A DNA stretch of 64,000 nt from Crossiella equi (GCF_017876755.1 NZ_JAGIOO010000001.1:868001-932000); one strand, 5' to 3'; positions 15,773 to 24,630 are shown, numbered from the stretch's first letter. Notes: generated by a model from the sequence alone, not told the origin. Made by a program: numbers and translations.

Positions 15773-16225
15773 GTGCTGTTCCTCGGGGTGGCCCTGCTCG
15801 TACTCGGCGGGCTCGCGTTCTGGCAGCTGGAGTCATCGGTCCTGTGGCTCCCACCGACCACCGTGGCCTGGTCCCTGACCGTCCTCGGTGGACTTGCCCT
15901 GGCCACCGGAATCGTGCTCGCGGTGCGCAGGCGCAGGGGCCTGGGCTCGCCGAGCACGTTCCAGCGGGTCCGGGCACTGCCGCGCATGCTGCGGGCGATG
16001 CGCGACCGCCGCTACCCGGCGCCGCCGTGGTCCAAGCGGTTGTTCTGGATCGCCGGGATCCTCTACATCCTGTCCCCGGTCGACCTGGTCCCGGAGCTGG
16101 TGCTGCCCTTTATCGGGCTCACCGACGACGTGGGCCTGGGCGCGTTCCTGCTGGCCCAGCTGCGTGCCGAGACGGGGCGGTTCGTACTGGCCGAGCGCGG
16201 GCAGCCGCAGCCGGACCGGGACTAG
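15773..16225 (+). CDS. YkvA/DUF1232 membrane protein
   Basis: 150 aa with two N-terminal membrane helices (VLFLGVALLVLGGLAFW and TVAWSLTVLGGLALATGIV) and a C-terminal DUF1232 segment, WIAGILYILSPVDLVPELVL then GLTDDVGLGAFLLAQL, the conserved hydrophobic hairpin of the family. GTG 15773 follows a strong GGGGAGGAG ribosome site, which sets the start although the frame is open far upstream. Function unknown. The TAG stop lies inside the first CTAG of the large inverted repeat. Confidence 0.85.
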   Translation: MLFLGVALLVLGGLAFWQLESSVLWLPPTTVAWSLTVLGGLALATGIVLAVRRRRGLGSPSTFQRVRALPRMLRAMRDRRYPAPPWSKRLFWIAGILYILSPVDLVPELVLPFIGLTDDVGLGAFLLAQLRAETGRFVLAERGQPQPDRD

Positions 16226-16766
16226 AGAGTCTTCGCCGTGGGTGTTGAGCCCTCCGGACGGCGTTGCCCTGGGCACGAACGGCTCGGACGCCCCCTCCCA
16301 GCCTGACGGTTCGCGCGGCCTTCCCTGGCAACCCTCAGGATTCGCGCGGCCTGGTCAGGAAACCCCACGACTCGCATGGCCAGACCAGAGACTCCACTGC
16401 TCGTGCGGCCAGACCAAGCAACCCCACGACCCGCGCGGCCAGACCAGAAACCCCACGGCTCGTGCGGCCTCGCTAGGCGTGTTGGCCGTGTGGGTACCTC
16501 GTGTTGGCACGGAGAGGACGGCCGGTTCCCCCAGGCCCGAAGGGCCGCAGGGGCGGCCTCCACGCAGGGCCAACACGAGGTACCGGATCGGCCAACACGC
16601 CTAGTCAGGCCGCACGAGCCGTGGGGTTGCCTGGTCTGGCCGCACGAGCAGTGGAGTTTCCTGGGCAGGCCACACGAGCAGTCGGGTACACCGGTCAGGC
16701 CGCACGAAAAGCAACTGTCCGGGAGCGGACGATCGACAGGGAACACCCACGGCGAGAACCCTCTAG
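16222..16766. repeat. 545-bp nested inverted-repeat element built of ~30-bp units
   Basis: This gene-free interval between two converging genes is one large imperfect palindrome. Outer 25-bp inverted repeats (16222-16246 and 16742-16766) match at 22 of 25 positions and both end in CTAG. Inside, the left arm carries units at about 16308-16337, 16338-16368, 16369-16397, 16398-16427 and 16428-16456 (core CTCGTGCGGCCAGACCAG, then AACCCCAC). The right arm carries the same unit in opposite orientation at 16621-16650, 16651-16680 and 16681-16710. A 36-bp inverted core and a tip hairpin lie in the middle. It could fold into a very long hairpin RNA or extrude as a cruciform. No coding capacity is convincing; the 30-bp period makes frames look repetitive. 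Confidence 0.9.
16473..16604. repeat. 36-bp inverted core with tip hairpin inside the repeat element
   Basis: 16473-16508 and 16569-16604 are inverted copies matching at 32 of 36 positions (both start CTAGGCGTGTTGGCC and contain GGTACCTCGTGTTGGC); the only differences are four adjacent bases. The 60-bp loop itself folds, with GGCCC (16534-16538) and GGGCC (16542-16546) around GAA, flanked by CCCC/GGGG. Confidence 0.9.
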
Positions 16767-16767
16767 G

Positions 16768-17352
16768 TCAGCCCTCGGCGGCCGGCAGCGGGGTCCGGGC
16801 GGCCGGGGGTGGCAGGCTGTCCAGCACGAGCGCGAGGTAGCGCCGCCAGCCCGCCCCCGTCTGCCCGGCGACGGCCACGAGCATGGTGACCAGGCACGGG
16901 AAGTCCTCGGCGGTGAGCTCGGCGCGCACCGCACCTGCCTCGCGCGCCCGGTCCAGGACGCCGGTCAGCGGCTCCAGGTAACGGGCGGTGAGCGCGGCCG
17001 TGCGGGCACCCCCGCTGATCAATGCGAGCATGGCCGGGTCCTCGACGAAGGCGGCGGTGCTCTCCGCCAGCACGGTCTCCAGCGCCCGGCCCGGGTCGGG
17101 GTCGGCGGCGGCCCGGCGCAGCACGGGCTCGACCCGCTCGGTGAAGTAGTCCGCCAGCACCGCGGCCAGCAGGTCCTCGCGGGCGGGGAAGTGCCGGAAC
17201 AGCGTGCGGGAGGTGACCCGCGCGCGCTGGGCGATGTGCTCCAGGGAGACCTTCTCGCCCAGCTCCGCGACCGCCGCGCGGGCCGCGGCCACGATGGCCG
17301 CCCGGTTGCGCCGGGAGTCCGCGCGGACGTGCCCGGTCCTGGTGTCCACCAC
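16768..17352 (-). CDS. TetR-family transcriptional regulator
   Basis: 194-aa repressor. The N-terminal helix-turn-helix is typical: IVAAARAAVAELGEKVSLEH, IAQRARVTSRTLFRHFPARE, DLLAAVLADYF, followed by a helical ligand-binding domain like that of TetR_C-type actinobacterial regulators. Start is GTG 17352 (GTG GTG GAC); TAGCGT at 17364-17359 is a -10 box six bases upstream, implying a leaderless mRNA. No obvious partner gene is adjacent: the GH3 gene ends 42 bp upstream in the same direction. Target unknown. Confidence 0.88.
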   Translation of the reverse strand: MVDTRTGHVRADSRRNRAAIVAAARAAVAELGEKVSLEHIAQRARVTSRTLFRHFPAREDLLAAVLADYFTERVEPVLRRAAADPDPGRALETVLAESTAAFVEDPAMLALISGGARTAALTARYLEPLTGVLDRAREAGAVRAELTAEDFPCLVTMLVAVAGQTGAGWRRYLALVLDSLPPPAARTPLPAAEG

Positions 17353-17394
17353 GCCGCCACGCTAACACCGGCGACGACGTGGTGGACCGCGGCG

Positions 17395-20300
17395 CTACCA
17401 GCCCTGCTTGCCGGCCCCGAACTGGTACAGCGGGTTCCCGTACGTCGGCGGCACCGGCCGACCGGCGTCGATGTGCGCCCGGATCTCCGCCCGCTCCGCC
17501 GGGCTGGCACCCAGGTCGAACGGCAGGTCCCAGGCCTCCCTCGCATCCTCCAGGACGTCCGAGCCGCCCGGGCGCAGCACGTCGCTGAGCTGCCGGGGCA
17601 GCTGCCACGGCAGCCTGCCGCTCGGGGTGTGGTCGCCGAAGAGCAGGCTGGCCAGGGCCGGGCCCGCCTCCTCACCGCCCCGGTAGGGCACCACCAGGGC
17701 GTTGGCCTCCTCGTGCCAGTCGGTGATCACGTACGGGCGCGGCAGGACCAGGGCGACCACGACCGGGATGCCGCGCCGCTTGAAGTCGCGGATGAGCGCG
17801 AGCTGGTCGGCGGGCAGGTACGGCTGCTCCTTCACCCAGTTCGTGGCGTGCGTGTAGGAGGTCTCCCCCACCGCCACGACCGCGAGCTTCGGGTTCGGCG
17901 CGTCGTTCTCGTGCACGGTGACCCCGGCCTGGCCCGCGCGGTCGCGGATCGCGCCCAGGAAGGTCTTCGAGCCGTACTCCTCGTGGAAGAAGCTGGTCCA
18001 GATGCAGCACGCCGCCTTGTCGTCGGCGCGCGGGCCCGCCACCACGATGTTGTCGCCGCGGTTGAGGCGCAGCGGCAGCACGCCGTCGTTGCGCAGCAAC
18101 GTCATCGCCTGCCGGGCCGCCTGGTTGGCCAGCTGCGCGTAGGCGGGCTGGTGGAAGCGGTACGGGCCGTTGACCGGGTCGCCGTACGGGGCCTCGAACA
18201 CACCCAGCTGGAACTTCAGCCGCAGCACCCGGCGCACCGCGTCGTCGATGCGCGCCACCGGCACCCCGGCGACGAACTGGCCGATGCTGTACCCGGGTGC
18301 CCCGGGGTCGGCGCCGCCCATCACGTCCGAACCGGCCTTGGCCGCGCCCACCCAGGAGCCCGAGGGCAGCCAGTCGGTGGTGATCAGCCCGGTGTAGCCC
18401 AGTTTCTCGCGCAGGTAAGCCAAGATCTTCGCGCTGTCCCCCGCGCCCGGACCGCCCGGGTCCAGCAGCGAGCTGCCCGCGTAGCCCGGCATCACGTTCA
18501 CCGCGCCCGCCTCCATGGCGGCCCGGAACGGCAGCAGGTGGTACTTGATCGTCACCTCGTCGAAGACGATCAGCTGCTCCCCGCCCGCGCCCTCGCCGGG
18601 CCAGTGCTTGACCGTGGCCAGCACCGAGCCGGGGTTGAGCTCCGGGCCGTTCTGCAGGCCGGTGACCAGCGCGCGCACCTGGGCCGCGGCCGCGTGCGCG
18701 TCCTCGCCGTTGCCCTCCTGGATGCGCGGGTAGAGCACCTTCGTGCCGACCTCGGCGAGCGGGCCGAGCGTGCCCCGGGCGCCGACCTCGAGCTGTTCGC
18801 GACGCTGCATGTCACCGAGCTTGTGCGCCAGCGCGTGGTCGCGGGTGGCGGCCAGCGCGCTCTGGATCGGGTAGGTCGTCTTCCACCCGGCGACGGTGTC
18901 CCCGGCGGTGACGAACGGGATGCCCAGGCGGGTGCCGGAGGCGCGCAGCAGGGTGTTGTGCAGGTCCTGCGCGTCGGCGGGCCCGAAGTGCCAGCCGGAC
19001 TGCGGGAAGGCCTGCGCGTTGTAGAACATCTGGTAGGCCTTCTCCTCCACCGTCATCCGGCCGAGGAGGTCGTGCACCCGGTTCTCGACCGGCTGCCGCC
19101 AGTCCTCGTAGGGCTGGATCGCGCCGTCCCGGTTGAGGTCGCGGGCACCGTTGACCAGGCCGATGCCGTCCGCGACGGTCTCCAGGACCGGCCGGTACAG
19201 GCTGAAGGTGCCGATCGCGGACACCGTCTGCCCGCCCCCGCCGTCCACCGCGACCACGTACCAGCGGTAGGTCCAGCGGTCCGGGATGTCCCAGGTGGGC
19301 GTGTAGCCGGGCGTGCCGGTCTCGGCGACCTTGGTGTAGACGTCGAGCAGGCTGCCGGTGGCGGCGAAGTCGTAGTCGGGGCGGCTGACGTTGAGCCACA
19401 GCTGGTACCGCACGGCGCCAGCCACCCCGGCCCAGCCGAACGCGGGGCGGCGGGTGTCGGTGACCATGGCGTGGTCGGCGGGGGTGTGCAGGGCGAAACG
19501 GCCGGTGCCGCCGGGCGCGCGGGTGGGCGGTGACAACAGCGGCGGGGCGGTGCCCGCGGTGTCCACGGTCCCGAACACCTGGAACTCCCACAGCGAGTAC
19601 CCGTACCCGGTGGCGCGGGTGAGGCCGGTCCAGCGCAGGTACCGCCCGCTGCCGCTGACGGTGAGCCGTTCCACCCCGCCCTGTCCGGTCGTGGTGGCGT
19701 AGACCTGGCGCCAGGCATTGCCGTCGTCGGAGACCTCGACCCGGTAGGCCGTGGCGTAGGCGCTTTCCCAGTGCAGGGCCAGGCCGGTGACCGTGGCGCG
19801 GGCGCCGAAGTCCAGGCGCAGCCACTGGTCGGCGCCCCACTCGCTGGACCACCGGGTGTTCAGGCGGCCGTCCAGGGCGGCGGCGGGGGCGTTGCCGCCC
19901 TCGTGGGAGGAGGCGGACACCTGGCGGAACTCGGAGATCGAGGCGGGCGCGGCGGCGCCGAAGACCTGGAACTCCCACAGCGAGTAGCCGTAGCCGGTGG
20001 CCCGGCGCTCACCGACCCAGCGCACGTACCGGGCATTGCCGCGGACGTCGAGGGTCTGCACCCCCGGCGCCCCGGCGTGCACGCGCTGCCAGGCGGTGCC
20101 GTCGGCGGAGAACTCGAGCCGGAACGCGGTGGCGTAGGCCGATTCCCAGGTGAGCACGACCTGGTCGACGGCGGCGACCGCGCCCAGGTCGACCTGGAGC
20201 CACTGGTCGTCACTGGCCTGGCTGGCCCAGCGGGTGCCGGGGTCGCCGTCGGTGGCCGCGGCGGGCAGGAACACGCCGTTCTCCGAGGAGCTGGCGGTGG

Positions 20301-20412
20301 TCGGTTTGCCTTGGGAGAGAAGGGGTCCGGCGGCCTGTGCGGTGGGGACGACGAGCACGCCGGTGGCTATCAGGGAGAGCAGGAGCACCAGGAGCAGGGG
20401 GCGTCGGGGCAT
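17395..20412 (-). CDS. Secreted GH3 beta-glycosidase with two discoidin (F5/8C, CBM32-like) domains
   Basis: 1005-aa exported enzyme. Order: Sec signal (LLLVLLLSLIATGVLVVPTA), two F5/8 type C domains (about 29-152 and 155-284, each with WLQVDLG or WLRLDFG, WESAYATA-R-E and ATGYGYSLWEFQVFG), a fibronectin-III-like module (about 300-415), then GH3 catalytic and C-terminal domains. GH3 landmarks are MTVEEKAYQM, VLATVKHWPGEG and the nucleophile Asp in GLITTDWLPSGS. Likely removes terminal beta-linked sugars from plant polysaccharide while the discoidin modules bind galactosyl or glucuronoyl ligands. ATG 20412 follows TGGAG. A LacI-type palindrome lies 42 bp upstream. The two discoidin copies are recent-looking duplicates. 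Confidence 0.92.
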   Translation of the reverse strand: MPRRPLLLVLLLSLIATGVLVVPTAQAAGPLLSQGKPTTASSSENGVFLPAAATDGDPGTRWASQASDDQWLQVDLGAVAAVDQVVLTWESAYATAFRLEFSADGTAWQRVHAGAPGVQTLDVRGNARYVRWVGERRATGYGYSLWEFQVFGAAAPASISEFRQVSASSHEGGNAPAAALDGRLNTRWSSEWGADQWLRLDFGARATVTGLALHWESAYATAYRVEVSDDGNAWRQVYATTTGQGGVERLTVSGSGRYLRWTGLTRATGYGYSLWEFQVFGTVDTAGTAPPLLSPPTRAPGGTGRFALHTPADHAMVTDTRRPAFGWAGVAGAVRYQLWLNVSRPDYDFAATGSLLDVYTKVAETGTPGYTPTWDIPDRWTYRWYVVAVDGGGGQTVSAIGTFSLYRPVLETVADGIGLVNGARDLNRDGAIQPYEDWRQPVENRVHDLLGRMTVEEKAYQMFYNAQAFPQSGWHFGPADAQDLHNTLLRASGTRLGIPFVTAGDTVAGWKTTYPIQSALAATRDHALAHKLGDMQRREQLEVGARGTLGPLAEVGTKVLYPRIQEGNGEDAHAAAAQVRALVTGLQNGPELNPGSVLATVKHWPGEGAGGEQLIVFDEVTIKYHLLPFRAAMEAGAVNVMPGYAGSSLLDPGGPGAGDSAKILAYLREKLGYTGLITTDWLPSGSWVGAAKAGSDVMGGADPGAPGYSIGQFVAGVPVARIDDAVRRVLRLKFQLGVFEAPYGDPVNGPYRFHQPAYAQLANQAARQAMTLLRNDGVLPLRLNRGDNIVVAGPRADDKAACCIWTSFFHEEYGSKTFLGAIRDRAGQAGVTVHENDAPNPKLAVVAVGETSYTHATNWVKEQPYLPADQLALIRDFKRRGIPVVVALVLPRPYVITDWHEEANALVVPYRGGEEAGPALASLLFGDHTPSGRLPWQLPRQLSDVLRPGGSDVLEDAREAWDLPFDLGASPAERAEIRAHIDAGRPVPPTYGNPLYQFGAGKQGW

Positions 20413-20453
20413 CGCGACTCCAGGGTTCGACGACGATGTCGAGAAACAGGTCG

Positions 20454-20465
20454 GAGAGCGCTCTC
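20454..20465. promoter_or_regulatory. LacI/CebR-like operator upstream of the GH3 gene
   Basis: GAGAGCGCTCTC is a perfect 12-bp palindrome with the AGCGCT core of actinobacterial CebR-type operators, 42 bp before the GH3 start. The 106-bp gap between the GH3 and TPR-NTPase genes holds nothing else evident. Confidence 0.7.
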
Positions 20466-20518
20466 TGACCCTGATTGTTCAGCCCGCTGAATCGAGACGT
20501 CAACGGTTGCGGACCGAG

Positions 20519-22819
20519 TTACCGCTTTCGGCCCTCCACCGAGGACCGCCGCAGCGCCGTCTCGGCGGCCGCGGTGATCTCGTGCTCGGACCCGAGCACC
20601 CGGCGGCAGTCCTCGGCCACCTCGGCGAGCTCACGCCGCGCCTGCGGGTCCTCCCCGGCCTCGGCGAGGTAGAACGCGTGCTGGTACCGGGCGGCCAGGG
20701 TGTCCACGTGCTCGGCCCCACCGGTGGCCAGGCGGTCCACCACGAGGTCGGCGTACAGGTCGGCGGCGGCGCGGGCGGCCCCGGACAGGCCGAGGTAGTT
20801 GCCGAGCTGGTGCACGCTGGTGAGCGTGTCCGGGTGGCGGGCGCCGAGCACCCGGCGGCGGTCGGCGACCACGGACTCGAAGGCCGCCACCGCCCTGGTG
20901 TGCTGCTGGGCGCGGCCGAGGTAGCTGGCGTGCTGGTGCCGGGCGACGAGCGTTTCCGGGTCGTCGGCGAGGTCCAGGACGTCGGTGCGGTAGCGGACCA
21001 GCGCGGCCAGGGCCGTGGTGGCGCTGCCCAGCTGACCGGCCTCGCCCAGTTCGGTGGCGTGCAGGTAGCGGACCCGGAGGGTGAGCGGGTGGTGTGCGCC
21101 GAGGACCTCGGTGCACCGCGCGGCCAGGGGTTCGAGCTGGCGGACCGCGACCCGGTGCTGGCCGCCCAGGCCGGTGGCGCGGGCGTGCTCGTGGTGGGCG
21201 GACAGGGTTTCCGGGTGGTCCTCGCCGAGGTGTTCGACGCACTCCTCGGCCAGGTCGGCGAGCTGTTCGGCCGCGACCAGCGGGCCCTCGGCCAGCCCGA
21301 GGTAGACCAGCCGCAGCCGCCGGGTGGCCAGGGTCCGGGGGTTGTGCGGGCCGCAGGTGTCCGCCTGTTCCCCGGCCAGCTCGTGCAGCAGCGCGGCGGC
21401 CTCGGCCGGGCGGCCCGCGTCCCCGACGCAGCGGGCCAGGGCCTCGCGGGCCAGCGGGATGCCGGTCGCCCGGGACAGCCCGGTCTCGGCGTGCTCGTAG
21501 CGGCCCTGCTGGTAGGCGGCCAGGCCGATGTCGTAACACTGCTGGGGTGTCGCGCCGTCCAGCAGCGCCCGCCAGGTCTCCGGCGGTACGGGCTCGGTGA
21601 CGGTGTCCACGAGGTAGTCGAAGGCGCGGTAGCCGCCGTTGACGCGCAACAGCAGGCTGCTGGTGGTCTCCGGCACCGGGTCGGTGGCCCAGGCGAGGGC
21701 GGCGGTGAAGTCCTCCGGGCGCAGCGCGGCACCGCCCCGGGCGGTGAGGTAGGGCTCGTGCAGTGTCCGCAGCACCCGTTCCGGCACCCCGCTGACCAGT
21801 CCGGCGCGCGAGCAGTCGACGGCGGCGGCCACCAGCGCGGCACCCCGGGGTGTGCTGCCAGGTGACCAGGCGGCGTGCCAGTCCGCCAGCAGCTTCGGCC
21901 CGGCGGCCAGCACCTCGGCCACGCCGAACTCCCCTGCCTGGGCGACCGCGCGGCGCAGCCGGGGATCGGGCTCGGAGCGGGCGCGCACCAGCTCGGCCTC
22001 GGTCCACCGGCGGGGCAGGTCGAACCGGTTGGCCAGGCGCAGCACGTCCCGCCCGGCGCGCAGGACCTCCTTGGTCCCGCCCTCGGCCTTGGCCTCGGCA
22101 CGTTCGCCGAACCCGGCGTGCGCGGCGGCCCGCATGGTCGCCACGATCACCACGTGCCTGCCGCCGTCGCCGAGGATGCGGTTGACCATCGTGGCGGACA
22201 GGCCGCCCAGCCCGAGGAAGCGGTCCAGGTCGTCCAGCCAGACCACGCAGCGGCGGTGTTCCAGGATCGTGCCGATGACCGGGGCCAGCTCGGTGCGGTC
22301 GCGCGGGTGCAGGAAGTGGTGGTCGGGCAGCGTCCGCTTGATCAGCTCGTAGGCGGTGCGGGTCTTCCCGGCGGCGGACTCACCGACCAGGAGCACGAAG
22401 CACACCCCGGCCACCAGGCGGTCGAGCTTGCGGTCCACATCGCGCCGGACGTAAGGCGGTTCGCGGTCGAGGCTGCCGTCGGGGCGCTCCAGCACCGGGG
22501 CGGGGTGCACGCGCACGGTGACGGCGTCGCGCAGGTCGGCCACGCGGACCAGCCCGCCGCGGTCGGTGGTGATCTCCACCCGGTCCGGCAGGCTCGCCTT
22601 GGCCTTGTCGCGGTCGTCCAGGACGGCCTTGCCCCGCGCGGTGCCCCGGGCCAGGACCACGCCGACCACCGCGGCCACGGCGGCGGCCAGTCCGGCGGCC
22701 AGCCAGCTCCTGGCCAGCAGGCCCACCGCGGCACCGAGCACGGCGCAGCCGGTGAGCAGCACCCAGCCGCGCCAGCGCAGCCACAGCGGCCACCAGGAAC
22801 GGCGCGGGGTGAGGGTCAC
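20519..22819 (-). CDS. Membrane-anchored STAND-like P-loop NTPase with TPR repeats
   Basis: 766 aa. Two N-terminal membrane helices (about 18-56, WVLLTGCAVLGAAVGLL and AAGLAAAVAAVVGVVLA), a linker, then a P-loop NTPase: Walker A GESAAGKT at 146-153 and Walker B CVVWLDDLD at 191-199. The C-terminal half is tetratricopeptide-type repeats of about 42 residues, each with an LGARHPDTL-, LGEDHPETL- or LGAHHPLTL-like turn. This architecture is that of STAND signalling ATPases. GTG 22819 overlaps the TGA of the winged-helix gene (GTGA), so the two are cotranslated and probably act together. No effector domain (protease, CHAT, TIR) is visible. Function unknown. Confidence 0.82.
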   Translation of the reverse strand: MTLTPRRSWWPLWLRWRGWVLLTGCAVLGAAVGLLARSWLAAGLAAAVAAVVGVVLARGTARGKAVLDDRDKAKASLPDRVEITTDRGGLVRVADLRDAVTVRVHPAPVLERPDGSLDREPPYVRRDVDRKLDRLVAGVCFVLLVGESAAGKTRTAYELIKRTLPDHHFLHPRDRTELAPVIGTILEHRRCVVWLDDLDRFLGLGGLSATMVNRILGDGGRHVVIVATMRAAAHAGFGERAEAKAEGGTKEVLRAGRDVLRLANRFDLPRRWTEAELVRARSEPDPRLRRAVAQAGEFGVAEVLAAGPKLLADWHAAWSPGSTPRGAALVAAAVDCSRAGLVSGVPERVLRTLHEPYLTARGGAALRPEDFTAALAWATDPVPETTSSLLLRVNGGYRAFDYLVDTVTEPVPPETWRALLDGATPQQCYDIGLAAYQQGRYEHAETGLSRATGIPLAREALARCVGDAGRPAEAAALLHELAGEQADTCGPHNPRTLATRRLRLVYLGLAEGPLVAAEQLADLAEECVEHLGEDHPETLSAHHEHARATGLGGQHRVAVRQLEPLAARCTEVLGAHHPLTLRVRYLHATELGEAGQLGSATTALAALVRYRTDVLDLADDPETLVARHQHASYLGRAQQHTRAVAAFESVVADRRRVLGARHPDTLTSVHQLGNYLGLSGAARAAADLYADLVVDRLATGGAEHVDTLAARYQHAFYLAEAGEDPQARRELAEVAEDCRRVLGSEHEITAAAETALRRSSVEGRKR

Positions 22820-24408
22820 CGGGCGTCCCGGGGGCCGAAGTGGATGCCGCCGGAGATGTCCCGGGCCTGGACCACGTTGCCGTACACGGTCCCCGAGATG
22901 ACGTTGTGCACCCCTGGTCTGCGCTCCTCGCGCTGGGCGGCCAGCAGGTCCAGCACCTCGGCCAGCGCCCGCTCGTCGCCCAGCTCGCGCAGCAGGTCCG
23001 CGACGCGGCGGTAAGTGGCCACCGCCGGTTCGCCCTGCTGCAGCGCACCGAGCTCCCGCAGCGCCACCACCTCGACGCGGGGACTGTCGGCGTGCAGCCG
23101 GTCGGCGGCCAGCCGGTAGTGCTCCGCCGCCGCCTCGTCCTCCCCCGCATCGCGGTGGCAGCGGGCCAGCTCCAGCAGTGCCCGGCCCTCGCCGGTGCCC
23201 ACGGCCGCCAACAGCTCGGCGGTCTGGGCGGGGGTGCGCCCGGGTTCGGGCAGGACCGCCAGCCTGCGGGCCAGGACGGACTGCCACAGCTCCGCCTCCC
23301 GGCCCTCGAGCTCAAGGAGAGCCGCCTCGACCGCGCGGCCCGCGGCCAGCGCCGGGGCCCAGTCCTCAGCCGAGGCGAAGCCCGCGGCCTGGGACGCCTC
23401 CTGCCGGACCTCCTCCCAGCGGGTCGGCCGCGGCCCGGCCGGGAGACCGCGCCTGACGACCTTCACCCGCCTCCGCCTCTGCCTCTGGCTCCGCCGCACC
23501 ACGCGGACCTTGCCCGGCGTCTCCGGCAGGTCCACCACCAAGTCGGGCTCGAGGCCCTCCGGCGCGGTCCAGGCGGCGACGACCACCAGCACCTCGGGCG
23601 AGGGCGGGCGGAACTGCCGGACCTGCTCGGCCGTCCGGACCGAGTCCAGCAGCAGCAGGACCGGGCGCCGGGCGGCCAGGCTGCGGTAGAGCCCGGCGCG
23701 GGCGGTCCCGTCCGGCGGCAGGCCCGCCGCGCCCAGCTCGCCCAGCAGTGCCGCGAACACCTCGGCCGGGTCCTCGGTCAGCTCGGCGTGCAGGACCTCG
23801 CCGGGGAACCAGTCCCGGGCGTCGGCGGCCAGCTCGTGCAGGAGGTCGGCGCGGTCCAGCGCGCTGCCGCGCACCAGGGTCAGGGCCGGGGGCTCCGCAC
23901 CGGTGAGGTGGGTGCGCAGGAGGTCCAGGGGGTCGGGTTCGGCCTGGTCGGCCTGCGCCTGCTCGGCGCGCTCGCGCTCCTCGGCCAGGCGGTGGGCCTG
24001 GGCGTCCGCGTAGGGGCCCGGTACCTCGGCGAAGGCGACCGGTCCGTGCCACAGCGACAGGGCCTCGGCGAACTCGTCCTTGGCCACCAGCACGCGGAAG
24101 CGGTGCAGGTCGACGAGCTGGCGGTTGACGTCCAGGAGCGCGCCGCCGGACATCAGCTCCAGGGTGGCCAGGCCCGTGAGGAGCTTGTCCAGCCTGCGGA
24201 GCGTGCCGCGGAGCTTGCGTCCGGCCAGCATGGGCGGCGCCTCGCCCCACACCGCCTCGACCAGCTCCGGCAATGTGACCAGCACCCCCGGTTCGGCCAG
24301 CAGCCGGGCCAGAACGGCCCGCTCGGTCGCCCCGGGAGTGGCGATGCCGTCGATCTCGAACGGACCGAGCAGCCGGAACACCGGCCGCTGCTCCCCTGCC
24401 TCGGTCAT
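22816..24408 (-). CDS. SARP-like winged-helix protein with degenerate NTPase and C-terminal RHIM-like amyloid motif
   Basis: 530 aa. Residues 9-80 are an OmpR/SARP-type winged helix (FRLLGPFEIDG, LPELVEAVWGEAPPMLAGRK, LRRLDKLL), 98-155 a BTAD-like helical part, about 165-300 an NB-ARC-like domain that keeps a Walker B-like PVLLLLDSV but has VRGSALDRADLL where the P-loop should be, so no GxxGxGKT. A polybasic stretch (RRSQRQRRRRVKVVRR, about 303-318) and helical repeats follow. The last 32 residues hold NVISGTVYGNVVQARDISGG, the actinobacterial signalling motif resembling RHIM amyloid cores (VVQA). ATG 24408 was chosen as the start of the conserved winged helix. Pair with the downstream NTPase suggests a signal-transduction or immunity switch. 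Confidence 0.78.
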   Translation of the reverse strand: MTEAGEQRPVFRLLGPFEIDGIATPGATERAVLARLLAEPGVLVTLPELVEAVWGEAPPMLAGRKLRGTLRRLDKLLTGLATLELMSGGALLDVNRQLVDLHRFRVLVAKDEFAEALSLWHGPVAFAEVPGPYADAQAHRLAEERERAEQAQADQAEPDPLDLLRTHLTGAEPPALTLVRGSALDRADLLHELAADARDWFPGEVLHAELTEDPAEVFAALLGELGAAGLPPDGTARAGLYRSLAARRPVLLLLDSVRTAEQVRQFRPPSPEVLVVVAAWTAPEGLEPDLVVDLPETPGKVRVVRRSQRQRRRRVKVVRRGLPAGPRPTRWEEVRQEASQAAGFASAEDWAPALAAGRAVEAALLELEGREAELWQSVLARRLAVLPEPGRTPAQTAELLAAVGTGEGRALLELARCHRDAGEDEAAAEHYRLAADRLHADSPRVEVVALRELGALQQGEPAVATYRRVADLLRELGDERALAEVLDLLAAQREERRPGVHNVISGTVYGNVVQARDISGGIHFGPRDAR

Positions 24409-24520
24409 GACTCCCGATCCTAGGACACGGTCTGGCCACCGGCCGCGAACTTGGCAGTGGGTGCCAACCACTCGGGGTGATGAGCCGGTCGCGCTCCCGG
24501 CTAATCCCAAGAAAAGAGAC

Positions 24521-24545
24521 TGACCAGTTTCTGTTTTTCTGGTCA
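24521..24545. repeat. Inverted repeat with T-rich loop
   Basis: TGACCAG and CTGGTCA flank an 11-nt loop of mostly T (TTTCTGTTTTT). It could act as an operator or a weak terminator. Confidence 0.6.
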
Positions 24546-24630
24546 GGACCGGCGCCGGATTGGTCCGAAAGGATGCTTCCGGCGGGCGGACGGCTGCGTA
24601 GGCTCCATCAAGGTCATCGATTGCACTTGC

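Noticed and set aside
16308-16710. CRISPR-like array of ~30-bp repeats
   Set aside because: The units are directly adjacent with no spacers, vary in sequence, reverse orientation halfway, and no cas genes are present.
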